NCBI GenBank assembly: GCA_030019075.1
Contig: JASEHD010000020.1
Coordinates: 1 to 32,469, forward strand
Origin: Bacteroidota bacterium
Lineage (GTDB): Bacteria > Bacteroidota > Ignavibacteria > UBA10030 > SZUA-254
DNA: 32,469 nt
Reading direction: 5' to 3'
Part shown: positions 17,473-26,636 of the stretch, one piece after another
Layout: every line of letters starts with the position of its first letter
How positions within the stretch are numbered: position 1 is the first letter of the stretch
Position numbers and translations under genes: made by a program
Notes under the pieces: model-generated
What the model saw: only the letters and a program-made list of their open reading frames with translations
Databases searched by the model: none
What the model was told of the DNA's origin: nothing

Positions 17473-17508
17473 TCAAGTTTGTGTCTGAAGGAAACTTTCG
17501 ACACCATT
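17473..17508. repeat. GTGTCGGAAG-type hairpin repeat, copy 1
   Basis: The core GTGTCTGAAG-GAAA-CTTTCGACAC (17481-17504) is a 4-base-loop hairpin with an imperfect 10-bp stem. It is preceded by CAAGTTT and followed by CATTA. A near-identical copy with a perfect stem lies at 24466-24489. Both lie about 75-95 nt upstream of a start codon. Confidence 0.7.
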
Positions 17509-17579
17509 AACATAGAAGATTGAAGAAAATAAAAATGTAATCATAACTAACAATATTTCAATGAAGACAGGAGGTCGTC

Positions 17580-20500
17580 ATGAAGTTATTTACAAATGTT
17601 ATTGTTCTCTCCTTATTATTAGGTTTTTCTGCATCGGGAAGCATACCCAAATCAAATAAATTCAAACAAACTAACCATAGAGAAGGAGGTACATCTTTTT
17701 CTAAGCCATCTGAAACCATGGTTAACTTTGCATTGCGTGTTAAGCAGGGATTCAACATGCGTGTCTGGATAAGTAATCAGATGACTATGGGATTACAGGC
17801 ATGGGATGGTGAACAAAATACACCAGATGGCTTTGGGATGGAATATCCGGCTGGCTCAGGTGTTGAGCATATCTATGGTGCCGGTCCCAGAATCGGTGGA
17901 ATTATTGATGGTGCAAGGCGGGTTAGCGAGGGGTATAATGGAACTGATGCAAGAAAGGAATTTCTACCCGAATGGCGACATTTATACCGTGAACGGATAT
18001 GGAGAACCTCTATCCGCGAAAGCATCGATCCGAATACAGGAAAATTTTATCCCAATAAAAGTGGATATGATGATGATGGTGATGGAAAAGTTGATGAGGA
18101 TGATCTTGATGGAACCGATAATGATGGAGATTGGGACCCAATATACGATGATGTTGGGGAAGATGGACTACCTGACAGTTTAGAAGTTGGCTGCAAAGGG
18201 GGATACAATTCTGTGACAAATCCTGACCCAGCATATGATAATTTTCGTCCTGGGGAATACGATAAATGCCATCTAAATCCTGATGGGACATGGCGTTTGA
18301 TAACATTTGCTGATCGTGATCGCTATACTGAGAAGAATGGACTTCCGGATCATGGTGAGCCAAACGTAGATGAAGATTACGGTGCAGTATCTGACCAAGA
18401 CTACTACTGCTCTGCAACTGATACTTTTATTCATCCCGTAATCGGTGGACATAAACCGATGTGGATTAAAGTAATCCAGAAGTCTTATGCATGGGATGGA
18501 GGGAGTGCTGAAGCAATACTTCCGTTTGAATACATTTTCATAAATATGGGTCGCAAGGTAATCAAAGATGTTTACATTGGTTTTTTTGCAGACTGTGATG
18601 TAGGTCCAATTAATACTTCCAGGTATTATGAACGCAACTATTCAGCTTATGATGAGATTACAAAAACTTCCTACGTACATAACCCAATAGACAATGGATC
18701 AACGCCTATCGGATTTACACTTTTAGGTTCCACAAAGCCATTGGATTCACTGTCCTTTATATGGCAGTGGTGTGATTTTACACGACCGGATCCGGGAACA
18801 GATGATTCAGTCATATACTCATGGATGTCTGGTGAAGCATTTCCGGGGCAACCAATAGCACCGAACCAGTCACCGGACAATCTATCAGACACGCGATTTT
18901 ACTTTTCCATCGGGAAGTTTGATTCAATGAAGCCGGGTGATACGTTGAAAATCTCTTTAGCTCTGGTCTCTGGGATGTCTGTTCCCGAAATGCTTACGAA
19001 TGCACAACGTGCACATAGGATTAATAAAAGTAATGGTTTCATAATGCCGGTAGTTCATATAGCCGATTCAGGTACAGGTGCGCCGATAACTATTTATTGG
19101 GATGCACTGGCTCGTTCTCCATACGGAAATGTTATATCGTATCGGGTTTATCATGGTACCTCCTCCGGTCATTATACGGATTCTATTGATACTGGAAATC
19201 TATCAACAACATTTTCAGGATTAATGGGCAGTCAAACTCATTATTTTGCCGTTGCGGCTTATGATGATAAAGGAAATCGCAGTGCCTTATCTGATGAGAT
19301 TACAAATGTACCATATATCCCAAGTGGACTTGTCGTCATCAATCAACAAACATCAATTGTACTCCACTGGAATGCTAATCCCGACCCGGATATTGCAGGT
19401 TATAATGTTTATCGCCGATCATCTGTCGATAGTACATTGGTTAAAATCACACCTAACCTGTTAACATTACCAAGTTATATAGATACTGATGTTTGGGGGA
19501 ATAAAATTTACTACTACCAAATTTCGGCAGTTGACAGGGATGGGCATGAAAGTGAATATTCGCTTCCGAAAAGTGGTCGGTTAATTCCACCCGCAACCCC
19601 AGCCAATTTTGTTGTTGGTCCAGGGAAAAAATTTCTACATCTTAGTTGGTCAGCGAACACAGAGGACGATATAGTTGGATATAACATCTATAAAAAAGGG
19701 GGTCTCCATTCAGACTTTGTCAAACTTAATGCCGATGTTTGGATAACGACTAATTACATTGATTCGATGGTTTTACAAGATGTTGATTACTATTATTACA
19801 TTGAAGCGATTGATAGAACTGATGCTGTTAGTTCACCAACCTATCCATTTGGAGTGCATACCGCTTCAATGGATAATGGAATTCTTGCTGTGAACTTAAA
19901 TGATAATTCTATTACTTTACCTTCTTATCGATTTTGTGAATCATTGCTTGTTGGTTATAAGCATAGGACAATACCTTATCGACCTCCCGTCTACATCCCA
20001 GGGCATGTAAACGAATTGGGAAAATATTCATCAGTATTATGGTTGGAAGATAGTCCCCCCGGTGCGAAGCTTCCATATTATCCCCGAGCTTTTCCTATTG
20101 CTTTGAAAGGATATTTACTTGGTGGTGGAAAACTTTTATTTATGGGTAGAGGTCTGCCCTCACAGTCTTATCCTCATTGGTATCAGTTTCTCTCGGAGTA
20201 TTTTGGAATTGATCCATTCCTCGAAGTTGATTCGACATTCAATTTTGCCGGTGCTGCAGGAGCATGGGATTTTCCAACGGTGTCTGTTGATACTGTAAAG
20301 TTGTCCTCTAAAGGTAAGAGATTAAATTATGTTGAAAGGTTTTCAGATATCTCTCCTGTGCGTGTATTATATCGCTATCAATCTGATCCATTTGATCCAT
20401 CACGGGAGGGAAAAACAATTGGGATGCGGGCAATTGATCCAAGCATTAATGCATATTATCTGAGTTTTCCGTTGTACTATCTTGATTCTATCAATGCAAG

Positions 20501-20900
20501 AGAGTTATTAGTCAAAATTCTAACAGATTTCAAAGAAGAACCAACTACGGGTATTAATGTAACTGATCAGTTAGTGCCAAGTGAATTTCGATTGTATGAT
20601 GCATATCCCAATCCGTTCAATCCATCGACGAAAATACAGTTTGAGCTTCCACAGGAAAGTCATGTTACTTTAAAAATATATGATCTACTTGGACGAGAAG
20701 TTGAACGATTGATAGATGAAACACTTCCGGCGGGAAAATATAACATTGAATGGAATCCTTCGACGGGTTCATCAAGCGGTGTTTCCGCCAAAGGCGGATA
20801 CGCCTCTGGCGTATATTTATATCGGCTCAACGCACAAAGTTTGAGGATAAATGATACGCGTAATTTTTCAAATACTAAGAAGGTCATATTAATGAAGTAA
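17580..20900 (+). CDS. Large secreted FN3 protein with acidic calcium-type region and T9SS tail
   Basis: 1106 residues; ATG at 17580 with a strong AGGAGGT ribosome site 5 nt before it. Signal peptide at about 1-20. Residues about 160-205 are very acidic (DDDGDGKVDEDDLDG, TDNDGDWDPIYDDVGEDG), like calcium-binding thrombospondin type 3 or EF-hand-like loops. FN3 domains lie at about 490-580, 585-670 and 675-760 (each with YNVY/YRVYH ... YYY/HYFAVAA patterns). Residues about 780-990 include LLGGGKLLFMGRGLP and YYLSFPLYYLDSINARELL, reminiscent of glutamine-amidotransferase-like folds but without a visible catalytic set. The T9SS tail (about 1001-1106) carries inserted repeats at 20757-20813. No enzyme activity can be assigned; adhesion or surface structure is plausible. 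The next gene begins 53 nt later, probably on the same transcript. Confidence 0.88.
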   Translation: MKLFTNVIVLSLLLGFSASGSIPKSNKFKQTNHREGGTSFSKPSETMVNFALRVKQGFNMRVWISNQMTMGLQAWDGEQNTPDGFGMEYPAGSGVEHIYGAGPRIGGIIDGARRVSEGYNGTDARKEFLPEWRHLYRERIWRTSIRESIDPNTGKFYPNKSGYDDDGDGKVDEDDLDGTDNDGDWDPIYDDVGEDGLPDSLEVGCKGGYNSVTNPDPAYDNFRPGEYDKCHLNPDGTWRLITFADRDRYTEKNGLPDHGEPNVDEDYGAVSDQDYYCSATDTFIHPVIGGHKPMWIKVIQKSYAWDGGSAEAILPFEYIFINMGRKVIKDVYIGFFADCDVGPINTSRYYERNYSAYDEITKTSYVHNPIDNGSTPIGFTLLGSTKPLDSLSFIWQWCDFTRPDPGTDDSVIYSWMSGEAFPGQPIAPNQSPDNLSDTRFYFSIGKFDSMKPGDTLKISLALVSGMSVPEMLTNAQRAHRINKSNGFIMPVVHIADSGTGAPITIYWDALARSPYGNVISYRVYHGTSSGHYTDSIDTGNLSTTFSGLMGSQTHYFAVAAYDDKGNRSALSDEITNVPYIPSGLVVINQQTSIVLHWNANPDPDIAGYNVYRRSSVDSTLVKITPNLLTLPSYIDTDVWGNKIYYYQISAVDRDGHESEYSLPKSGRLIPPATPANFVVGPGKKFLHLSWSANTEDDIVGYNIYKKGGLHSDFVKLNADVWITTNYIDSMVLQDVDYYYYIEAIDRTDAVSSPTYPFGVHTASMDNGILAVNLNDNSITLPSYRFCESLLVGYKHRTIPYRPPVYIPGHVNELGKYSSVLWLEDSPPGAKLPYYPRAFPIALKGYLLGGGKLLFMGRGLPSQSYPHWYQFLSEYFGIDPFLEVDSTFNFAGAAGAWDFPTVSVDTVKLSSKGKRLNYVERFSDISPVRVLYRYQSDPFDPSREGKTIGMRAIDPSINAYYLSFPLYYLDSINARELLVKILTDFKEEPTTGINVTDQLVPSEFRLYDAYPNPFNPSTKIQFELPQESHVTLKIYDLLGREVERLIDETLPAGKYNIEWNPSTGSSSGVSAKGGYASGVYLYRLNAQSLRINDTRNFSNTKKVILMK
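20757..20813. repeat. Repeat-derived insert with double hairpin in a T9SS tail
   Basis: CCTTCGACGGGTTCATC starts a stretch like the 24-base insert at 17143. It is followed by two perfect 6-3-6 hairpins, TCCGCC-AAA-GGCGGA (20784-20798) and TACGCC-TCT-GGCGTA (20799-20813). They encode PSTGSSSG and VSAKGGYASGVY in frame. The double hairpin is a close copy of 3587-3620. Confidence 0.75.
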
Positions 20901-20953
20901 CGAATCTAACATTAAAATTTTTCATTTGACAAAATCTAAGATAGGGGATAATT

Positions 20954-23900
20954 ATGAAAAAGTATTTATTTATAACAATTCAATGTTTATTATTTACATC
21001 TATCCTACATGCCCAATCTGGCTGGATGCTTCAGGAGAGCGGTACAAAAGCAAATCTGCATGGATTATGTGTTGTTGAACATTATGCTCAAATGAAGATT
21101 ATTACAGTAGGTGAGAATGGTACGTTTCTGTTGTCAGATGATGAAGGTGTAACGTGGACTTCTTATCAGGTTCCAACAAACAAGACACTACGTTCTATTA
21201 GCTTTTCTTCGCCTGATAGTGGGATTATGGTTGGCGATAGTGGTATTATTTTTAAAGTTCGCCTTGAACAGTTGGGAGGATGTAAATTTGAATTAGTGCC
21301 AAATCCTGGATTTACTAATGATCTCAATGATATTTACTTGGCTCCAATTCCAAGGAAGACAGGTTGGGCAGTTGGCGATAGTTGCACAATTTTGTGGACT
21401 ACAAATCGCGGGAGTAGCTGGCAGTCATATATCCAAGGTCCAAAACCAGTTAACTTTAATCTAAACTCCTACTCACTTGAACCGGATCGTTGGCCCCGTA
21501 TGATGGCTGTCGGTGATTCTGGAACTATCCTCCGGGCAAACCGACTATATGAGTGGAATAAGATAGAACCACCTCAAGAATTATTAGGAAGAAATTTTTA
21601 TGGCGTTAGTTTCATTAATGATACAGGCTGGTTTGTTGGTGAGGGTGGTGCGATTGCACATACCAAGAGTGGAGGCCAATATTGGGTGACCCAAAAAAGC
21701 GGTGTTACTGTAACGTTGCATGGTGGCTTTTTTCCCGATGGATATTATTTTCTACGAGGTGTTGGCTGGGTTGTCGGTGATAGCGGCGTAATTCTGAAAA
21801 CTACAAATGATGGTTGGAAATGGAATCGACAAGAAAGTGGTACTCATACAAATCTACGAAAAGTTTTATTCCTAACACCCGAAATCGGTATAATCATCGG
21901 TGAGAACGGAACAATCTTGCGTACGACCGTTGGTGGAGATGTCAAAGCCATGTTTTCACCACATCCTTCAACCCTCGAATTTGGTACGGTTGTAAAAAGT
22001 GCGACTAAGGTTGGAAGTCTTACTATCCAAAATGACGGCATACTTCCATTAGATATCCAATCAGTAATTTCTGATAATGATAAATTTAGCATTTCACCAA
22101 ACAATGTTATTATACCACCATTATCACACTTCACATTTACAGTTACATTCAGTCCTATTAACCAAGGAACAGATACGGTACGGTTTATATTTACCGATAA
22201 CGCAGAAGGTTCACCACACATTGTTAAAGGAGTTGGTTCTTGTGTTGAGCCATCAACGGTAAACTGGTCTTGGCAAAACCCTCACCCTATGGGTAATTTT
22301 ATTTATGATGTCGCTTATATAGGAAACAATACTTTCGTAGGAGTTGGAGAGTGTGGTACATTCTTGAAATCTACGAATGGTGGAATAGATTGGATGGTAA
22401 AAGATAAAATAGACGGAATATCAGGTCGCATCAAAGCGATTACATCAGTAACTAACGATCATTGCATCGCTGTTGGTGACCAAGGTACTATTATTCGATC
22501 TGAAGACGGCGGTGATAATTGGCATCTACAACAGAGTGGTACAAATAATTATCTCAATGCTGTTTCATTCATTGATCCAAGCAACGGCTATATTGTTGGT
22601 GGTGGTGATTTTTTTCCACCGGGTTTTGGTTCGATTCATCACACAAGTGATGGCGGAACAATATGGCAAATAAAGTATTTTAACCCTCAAGTCAGATTTT
22701 ATGGAATTTCTGCTATTACTCCAACAAAAGCTGTTGCGGTTGGTTTTAATTTGGCAGGTCAAATAAGGTCTGTTATCTACCGAACTTCTGATGGTGGTGT
22801 AAATTGGATAAAGCAATTTGAAGGTTTGTCTGGGTTTCTTACAAAAGTTCAATTTATTTCAGAAAATGTTGGAATAGCCGTCGGGAGTGAAGGGATAATT
22901 TATCGTTCTTCAGATGGTGGAATATCATGGTACACAGTAGAAAGCGGAACACTTCAAACATTAAATGATATTTCGTTTTCAGATTCTCAAAATGGGATGA
23001 TCGTCGGAAATGGTGGTGTTGTCCTCAAAACTTCCAATGCTGGCTTATCATGGTCTGCAATAAATATACAAACTCAGAATTATTTAAAAACAATTGCACT
23101 TTCAAACTCAGGAGATGGTGTAGCTATCGGTTGGAATCTAAAACCGTGGAAACCTGCTCTATATCATGTCAGCTCAGGTGGCTTAATCTGGCAGGATAGA
23201 GCAAGTACTGTAACAGGGCAAAAGTTAAGGAGTATTTCGTTTAGTGATTTGAACAATGGATTGGTTGTAGGTGATAGAGGGACACTCCTTCACACAACGA
23301 ATGGAGGGAAAACCTGGACTCGGCGATTACAAGGGACGTTGTTTGAATCTGCAGGTGTACTGTTTTCAAGTGTTCATTTTATTGATAACTTCGTTGGGAC
23401 AGTTGTCGGAGGTGGCGGTGTAATCCTTCGAACCATGGATGGCGGTTTAAATTGGACAGTCCAGACGAGTGGTGTAACACATTCATTGAATGATATGTTA
23501 TTCTTTAATACCTATGAAGGTTTTGTGGTAGGAAGTAACGGCACAATTCTACGCACGACCAATGGTGGAAATGATTGGTTTAATAACTCGGGGTATACAA
23601 ATAAGTCGTTAAACTCAATCTCATTTTCAGATTCATACAATGGAGTTGCTGTTGGAGATGATGGAATAATCCTTCACACTACTAACAAAGGTATTGATTG
23701 GCTTCCTCGAAACAGCGGTACAAACCTTCGACTTAAAAGCGTATCTCTCCGATCTAATATTGGTGTAGCCATTGGGGAACAGGGAATAATCCTACGTACA
23801 AGCGATGCAGGAAACTCATGGTCAAAACAAACGAGTGTTATAACTAACACACTTAACGAGGTATACTTTTTTGATGATAATACTGGGATCGCCGTTGGAT

Positions 23901-24364
23901 TAAATGGCGCAATCATACGCACAACCGACGGCGGTTTGACGTGGGTTATTTTACCAAGTGTCACTAATAACTCATTATATGGTGTCTCGATTCTAGATGG
24001 GAACATTGGAACTGTCGTTGGAGATTATGGAACAATCCTTCGAACAACCACAGGTTTAGTACGTGTAGATGAATTATTATTATCTGAGATTCCTATTGAA
24101 TTTAGACTTCATCAGAACTATCCCAACCCCTTCAATCCCAGCACAACAATTCGCTACGAGTTACCGAGAGAATCGTTTGTAACGCTTAAGGTATACAACC
24201 TGCTTGGACAGGAAGTGGCAACACTGGTGAATGAGAAAAAGGAAGCGGGAAGGTACAATATCGAATTTAGGATTTCGGATTTCGGATTTTCAAGTGGTGT
24301 GTACTTCTACAGATTAGTTGCTGAAGACTATGTTTCAACGAAGAAATTTTTATTGTTGAAATAA
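20954..24364 (+). CDS. Large secreted Ycf48-like beta-propeller protein with ASH domain and T9SS tail
   Basis: 1136 residues; ATG at 20954 after AGGGGA. Signal peptide at about 1-21 (SILHAQS). Repeats of the form LRSISFSSPDSGIMVGDSG-IIFKT ... GGxxW fill about 25-325 and again about 435-1040, giving well over a dozen propeller blades like Ycf48/BNR proteins. Between them, residues about 331-430, is an ASH/choice-of-anchor-D-type domain (STLEFGTVVKSATKVGSLTI, PPLSHFTFTVTFSP). The T9SS tail (about 1048-1136) is the most standard of the five and includes a 3x7-base repeat at 24270-24290. No catalytic residues are seen; surface binding is the likely role. It follows the FN3 gene by 53 nt and ends before a palindrome-rich gap leading to guaA. 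Confidence 0.9.
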   Translation: MKKYLFITIQCLLFTSILHAQSGWMLQESGTKANLHGLCVVEHYAQMKIITVGENGTFLLSDDEGVTWTSYQVPTNKTLRSISFSSPDSGIMVGDSGIIFKVRLEQLGGCKFELVPNPGFTNDLNDIYLAPIPRKTGWAVGDSCTILWTTNRGSSWQSYIQGPKPVNFNLNSYSLEPDRWPRMMAVGDSGTILRANRLYEWNKIEPPQELLGRNFYGVSFINDTGWFVGEGGAIAHTKSGGQYWVTQKSGVTVTLHGGFFPDGYYFLRGVGWVVGDSGVILKTTNDGWKWNRQESGTHTNLRKVLFLTPEIGIIIGENGTILRTTVGGDVKAMFSPHPSTLEFGTVVKSATKVGSLTIQNDGILPLDIQSVISDNDKFSISPNNVIIPPLSHFTFTVTFSPINQGTDTVRFIFTDNAEGSPHIVKGVGSCVEPSTVNWSWQNPHPMGNFIYDVAYIGNNTFVGVGECGTFLKSTNGGIDWMVKDKIDGISGRIKAITSVTNDHCIAVGDQGTIIRSEDGGDNWHLQQSGTNNYLNAVSFIDPSNGYIVGGGDFFPPGFGSIHHTSDGGTIWQIKYFNPQVRFYGISAITPTKAVAVGFNLAGQIRSVIYRTSDGGVNWIKQFEGLSGFLTKVQFISENVGIAVGSEGIIYRSSDGGISWYTVESGTLQTLNDISFSDSQNGMIVGNGGVVLKTSNAGLSWSAINIQTQNYLKTIALSNSGDGVAIGWNLKPWKPALYHVSSGGLIWQDRASTVTGQKLRSISFSDLNNGLVVGDRGTLLHTTNGGKTWTRRLQGTLFESAGVLFSSVHFIDNFVGTVVGGGGVILRTMDGGLNWTVQTSGVTHSLNDMLFFNTYEGFVVGSNGTILRTTNGGNDWFNNSGYTNKSLNSISFSDSYNGVAVGDDGIILHTTNKGIDWLPRNSGTNLRLKSVSLRSNIGVAIGEQGIILRTSDAGNSWSKQTSVITNTLNEVYFFDDNTGIAVGLNGAIIRTTDGGLTWVILPSVTNNSLYGVSILDGNIGTVVGDYGTILRTTTGLVRVDELLLSEIPIEFRLHQNYPNPFNPSTTIRYELPRESFVTLKVYNLLGQEVATLVNEKKEAGRYNIEFRISDFGFSSGVYFYRLVAEDYVSTKKFLLLK
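24270..24290 (+). repeat. Tandem 7-base repeat (GGATTTC x3) in a T9SS tail
   Basis: Two perfect GGATTTC units and a third ending in T lie in the sorting tail just before SSGVYFYRL, encoding RISDFGF. As at 16956-16983, the unit is seven bases, so copy-number change would shift the frame. Confidence 0.8.
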
Positions 24365-24373
24365 AGAACTATA

Positions 24374-24447
24374 GAAGTGCGACTCACTTTTCCAGAGGGA
24401 CGGCTTCGCCACAAGGCAGCATCTTGATTGGAAATGAGTCGCACTTC
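24374..24447. repeat. Long inverted repeat downstream of the Ycf48-like gene
   Basis: Perfect 13-bp arms GAAGTGCGACTCA (24374-24386) and TGAGTCGCACTTC (24435-24447) enclose 48 bases, with further pairing TTTCCA/TGGAAA inside. It lies 10 nt after the stop codon and could help end transcription, but there is no T-run after it; it may also be a mobile repeat. Confidence 0.75.
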
Positions 24448-24465
24448 GCTGACGATACCAAGTTT

Positions 24466-24489
24466 GTGTCGGAAGGTAACTTCCGACAC
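24466..24489. repeat. GTGTCGGAAG-type hairpin repeat, copy 2
   Basis: GTGTCGGAAG-GTAA-CTTCCGACAC has a perfect 10-bp stem with a 4-base loop, flanked by CCAAGTTT and CACTTA. It matches the copy at 17473-17508. Confidence 0.75.
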
Positions 24490-24582
24490 CACTTAAAAAT
24501 TTATGGGCGTCAAGAAAATGTTATTGATTAGGTGATAATTTTATTATCTTATAGGAGGTATAAAAAATCACTTGGATTAAAA

Positions 24583-26151
24583 ATGACTGCTCCTACATCT
24601 CAATCGGAATTGATTATTGTTCTCGATTTCGGTTCTCAGTATTCTCAACTCATTGCACGATGCATCAGGGAATTAGGCGTGTATTCCGAGTTGCATCCGT
24701 TTAACTTACCAATTGATAAAATTCGAGAGCTACAGCCGAAAGGAATAATTCTCTCTGGAGGTCCAGCAAGTGTTTACGGAAAAAATGCTCCTCATTCGTC
24801 CAAAGAACTATTCGAGATTGGTATTCCTATACTCGGAATATGTTATGGTTTGCAGATGATTGCCTTTCAGCTCGGCGGACAAGTTGATACATCGGTGAAA
24901 AGAGAATATGGCAGGGCGGATATGTTCATAGATGACGATTCTGATTTGTTTGCGGATATTCAGGAAGATGATCAAAACCCAACGATAAATGTATGGATGA
25001 GTCATGGAGATGCGATTTCACGTCTCCCCAGAAACTTCGAGCGAATTGCCCACACGAAAAATTCTCCGATCTGTGCGATAAGAAATAAAGAGAGAAAAAT
25101 TTTTGGTGTGCAGTTTCATCCTGAAGTTGTTCACACCTCGAAAGGGAAAGAAATCCTGCAAAACTTTCTCTTTAAAATTTGTGGGTGCAAGAGCGAATGG
25201 AATGCCGGCTCGTTTGTCGAAAGAAAATTAGAAGAAATCCGTTCGACTGTTGGAAAAGAAAAAGTTATTTGTGCCTTAAGCGGTGGTGTTGATTCATCGG
25301 TGCTTGCGGTTTTGCTCCATAAGGCAATCGACAAACAACTATATTGCATTCATATCAACAATGGATTGATGAGAAAAGGTGAAAGTGAAAAAGTAGTTAA
25401 ACTTTATCGGAATACATATCATTTCAATTTGGACTATCTTGATGCGACGGATTTCTTTCTGAAAAAACTTAAAGGAGTTATTGATCCGGAGAAGAAACGA
25501 CGAATCATAGGTAAAGCATTCATCGAGATTTTTGAGGGTGAGGCAAAGAAAATTGGCAATGTCGGTTTTCTTGCTCAAGGAACTTTATACCCTGATGTTA
25601 TTGAATCGACTTCGTTCCGCGGACCTTCACACACAATTAAAACTCATCACAACGTTGGTGGATTACCGGCAAAGATGAACCTCAAACTTATCGAGCCTTT
25701 CCGGGAATTATTTAAAGATGAAGTGAGAAATGTAGGAAGGACGCTGGGTTTGACCGATGAATTCATCAATCGGCATCCTTTCCCTGGGCCCGGACTTGCA
25801 GTTCGAATTCTCGGTGAAATAACAAAAGAAAAACTTGAAGTCCTCCGCGAGGCAGATGATATTTTTATTGAAGAAATTCAAAACGCCGGTCTTTACAACA
25901 CGATCTGGCAAGCGTTTGCGGTTCTCCTTCCCGTTCATACTGTTGGTGTAATGGGTGATCAGAGGACGTACGAAAATGTTATTGCACTCAGGGCAGTTAC
26001 AAGTTTAGATGGAATGACCGCTGATTGGGCACAGATTCCACCGGAGGTTCTTTACAAAATTTCAAATAGAATTGTAAACGAAGTTCGCGGTGTTAATCGA
26101 GTTGTATATGATATCAGCTCCAAGCCGCCCTCAACTATTGAGTGGGAGTGA
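24583..26151 (+). CDS. guaA: GMP synthase (glutamine-hydrolysing)
   Basis: It converts XMP to GMP using glutamine and ATP, the last step of GMP synthesis. The ATG at 24583 gives 522 residues, the usual family length, and places the first strand [15 protein letters not shown] at the expected distance. Counting from there, the amidotransferase triad is Cys87 (GICYGLQ), His179 and Glu181 (FHPEV). The ATP-pyrophosphatase loop is SGGVDS (233-238). The C-terminal dimer domain is complete ([38 protein letters not shown]). The frame is open upstream to a GTG at 24532, but that leader is not conserved. A good AGGAGG lies 24 nt before the chosen start, too far to be ideal, so initiation may use a weaker GGA close by. 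A hairpin lies between this gene and the convergent DUF2914 gene. Confidence 0.97.
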   Translation: MTAPTSQSELIIVLDFGSQYSQLIARCIRELGVYSELHPFNLPIDKIRELQPKGIILSGGPASVYGKNAPHSSKELFEIGIPILGICYGLQMIAFQLGGQVDTSVKREYGRADMFIDDDSDLFADIQEDDQNPTINVWMSHGDAISRLPRNFERIAHTKNSPICAIRNKERKIFGVQFHPEVVHTSKGKEILQNFLFKICGCKSEWNAGSFVERKLEEIRSTVGKEKVICALSGGVDSSVLAVLLHKAIDKQLYCIHINNGLMRKGESEKVVKLYRNTYHFNLDYLDATDFFLKKLKGVIDPEKKRRIIGKAFIEIFEGEAKKIGNVGFLAQGTLYPDVIESTSFRGPSHTIKTHHNVGGLPAKMNLKLIEPFRELFKDEVRNVGRTLGLTDEFINRHPFPGPGLAVRILGEITKEKLEVLREADDIFIEEIQNAGLYNTIWQAFAVLLPVHTVGVMGDQRTYENVIALRAVTSLDGMTADWAQIPPEVLYKISNRIVNEVRGVNRVVYDISSKPPSTIEWE

Positions 26152-26169
26152 ATCATATCACTTCCTCTG

Positions 26170-26197
26170 CTAATCAACTGCTTTCGCAGGGGATTAG
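26170..26197. terminator. Hairpin between convergent guaA and DUF2914 genes
   Basis: CTAATC (26170-26175) pairs with GATTAG (26192-26197), with inner CTGC/GCAG. There is no strong T-run, so its function as a shared terminator is probable rather than certain. It touches the stop codon of the DUF2914 gene. Confidence 0.5.
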
Positions 26198-26593
26198 TTA
26201 TTGAACTATAAAGTTCAATTCCTTCAACACTTTACCGTCATTATCTGTTATAGTAACGGTCCAATTGCCTGATTTGTATGCTGTTTTTGATGCCCATGTT
26301 CGCCATGGACTTCCACCGATAGGGAGTTTGGTTTCATGAACAGATGCGTTCTGTTTCCAGATCACGACCACTGTTTCATTTGTGCCACCAATAACTTTGA
26401 GCCAGAGGAAAACTTTCGATTCAGGTGCGAAACTCGAGTCCTCGTCAACGATCATTCTGTCTTTCACATCCTTACCAAGTTTTGCATCAATAATTTGGAT
26501 TCCACCTGATTCCTTTTCCTGCGATTGGGCTGGGTCTGAAATATTTAAGATCCCAGCGATCAGAACACCGGTTAAAGCGCTAAATCGTTTCAT
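26198..26593 (-). CDS. DUF2914 domain exported protein
   Basis: The ATG at 26593 follows AAGGAG and begins a signal peptide (MKRFSALTGVLIAGIL, cleavage near AQSQ), giving 131 residues; the frame open to 26704 overlaps the upstream gene and is not used. The mature part matches the DUF2914 family: an N-terminal strand IIDAKLGKDVKDRM, then FLWLKVIGG, VVVIWKQNASVHETKLPIGG, SPWRTWASKTAYKSGNWTVT and a final strand. The family is a small beta-sandwich of unknown biochemical role, usually periplasmic. It lies 43 nt after the stop of an exported protein gene on the same strand, so they are probably cotranscribed. Confidence 0.85.
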   Translation of the reverse strand: MKRFSALTGVLIAGILNISDPAQSQEKESGGIQIIDAKLGKDVKDRMIVDEDSSFAPESKVFLWLKVIGGTNETVVVIWKQNASVHETKLPIGGSPWRTWASKTAYKSGNWTVTITDNDGKVLKELNFIVQ

Positions 26594-26636
26594 ATCGTTA
26601 CTCCTTGAATATATTTGGCCGAAATTATCTGGCACC

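Noticed and set aside
18010-18417. Antisense open frame rich in His (135 residues)
   Set aside because: It is the complement of the acidic GAT/GAA-rich calcium-type region; His runs arise from ATG/ATC complement of Asp codons. No start context or family match.
20954-24364. CRISPR or DNA-level tandem repeat array in the Ycf48-like gene
   Set aside because: The repeats are protein-level propeller blades with diverged DNA and no constant spacer pattern.
24532-24582. Upstream GTG start for guaA
   Set aside because: The extra 17 residues are not part of the family and no ribosome site precedes the GTG.
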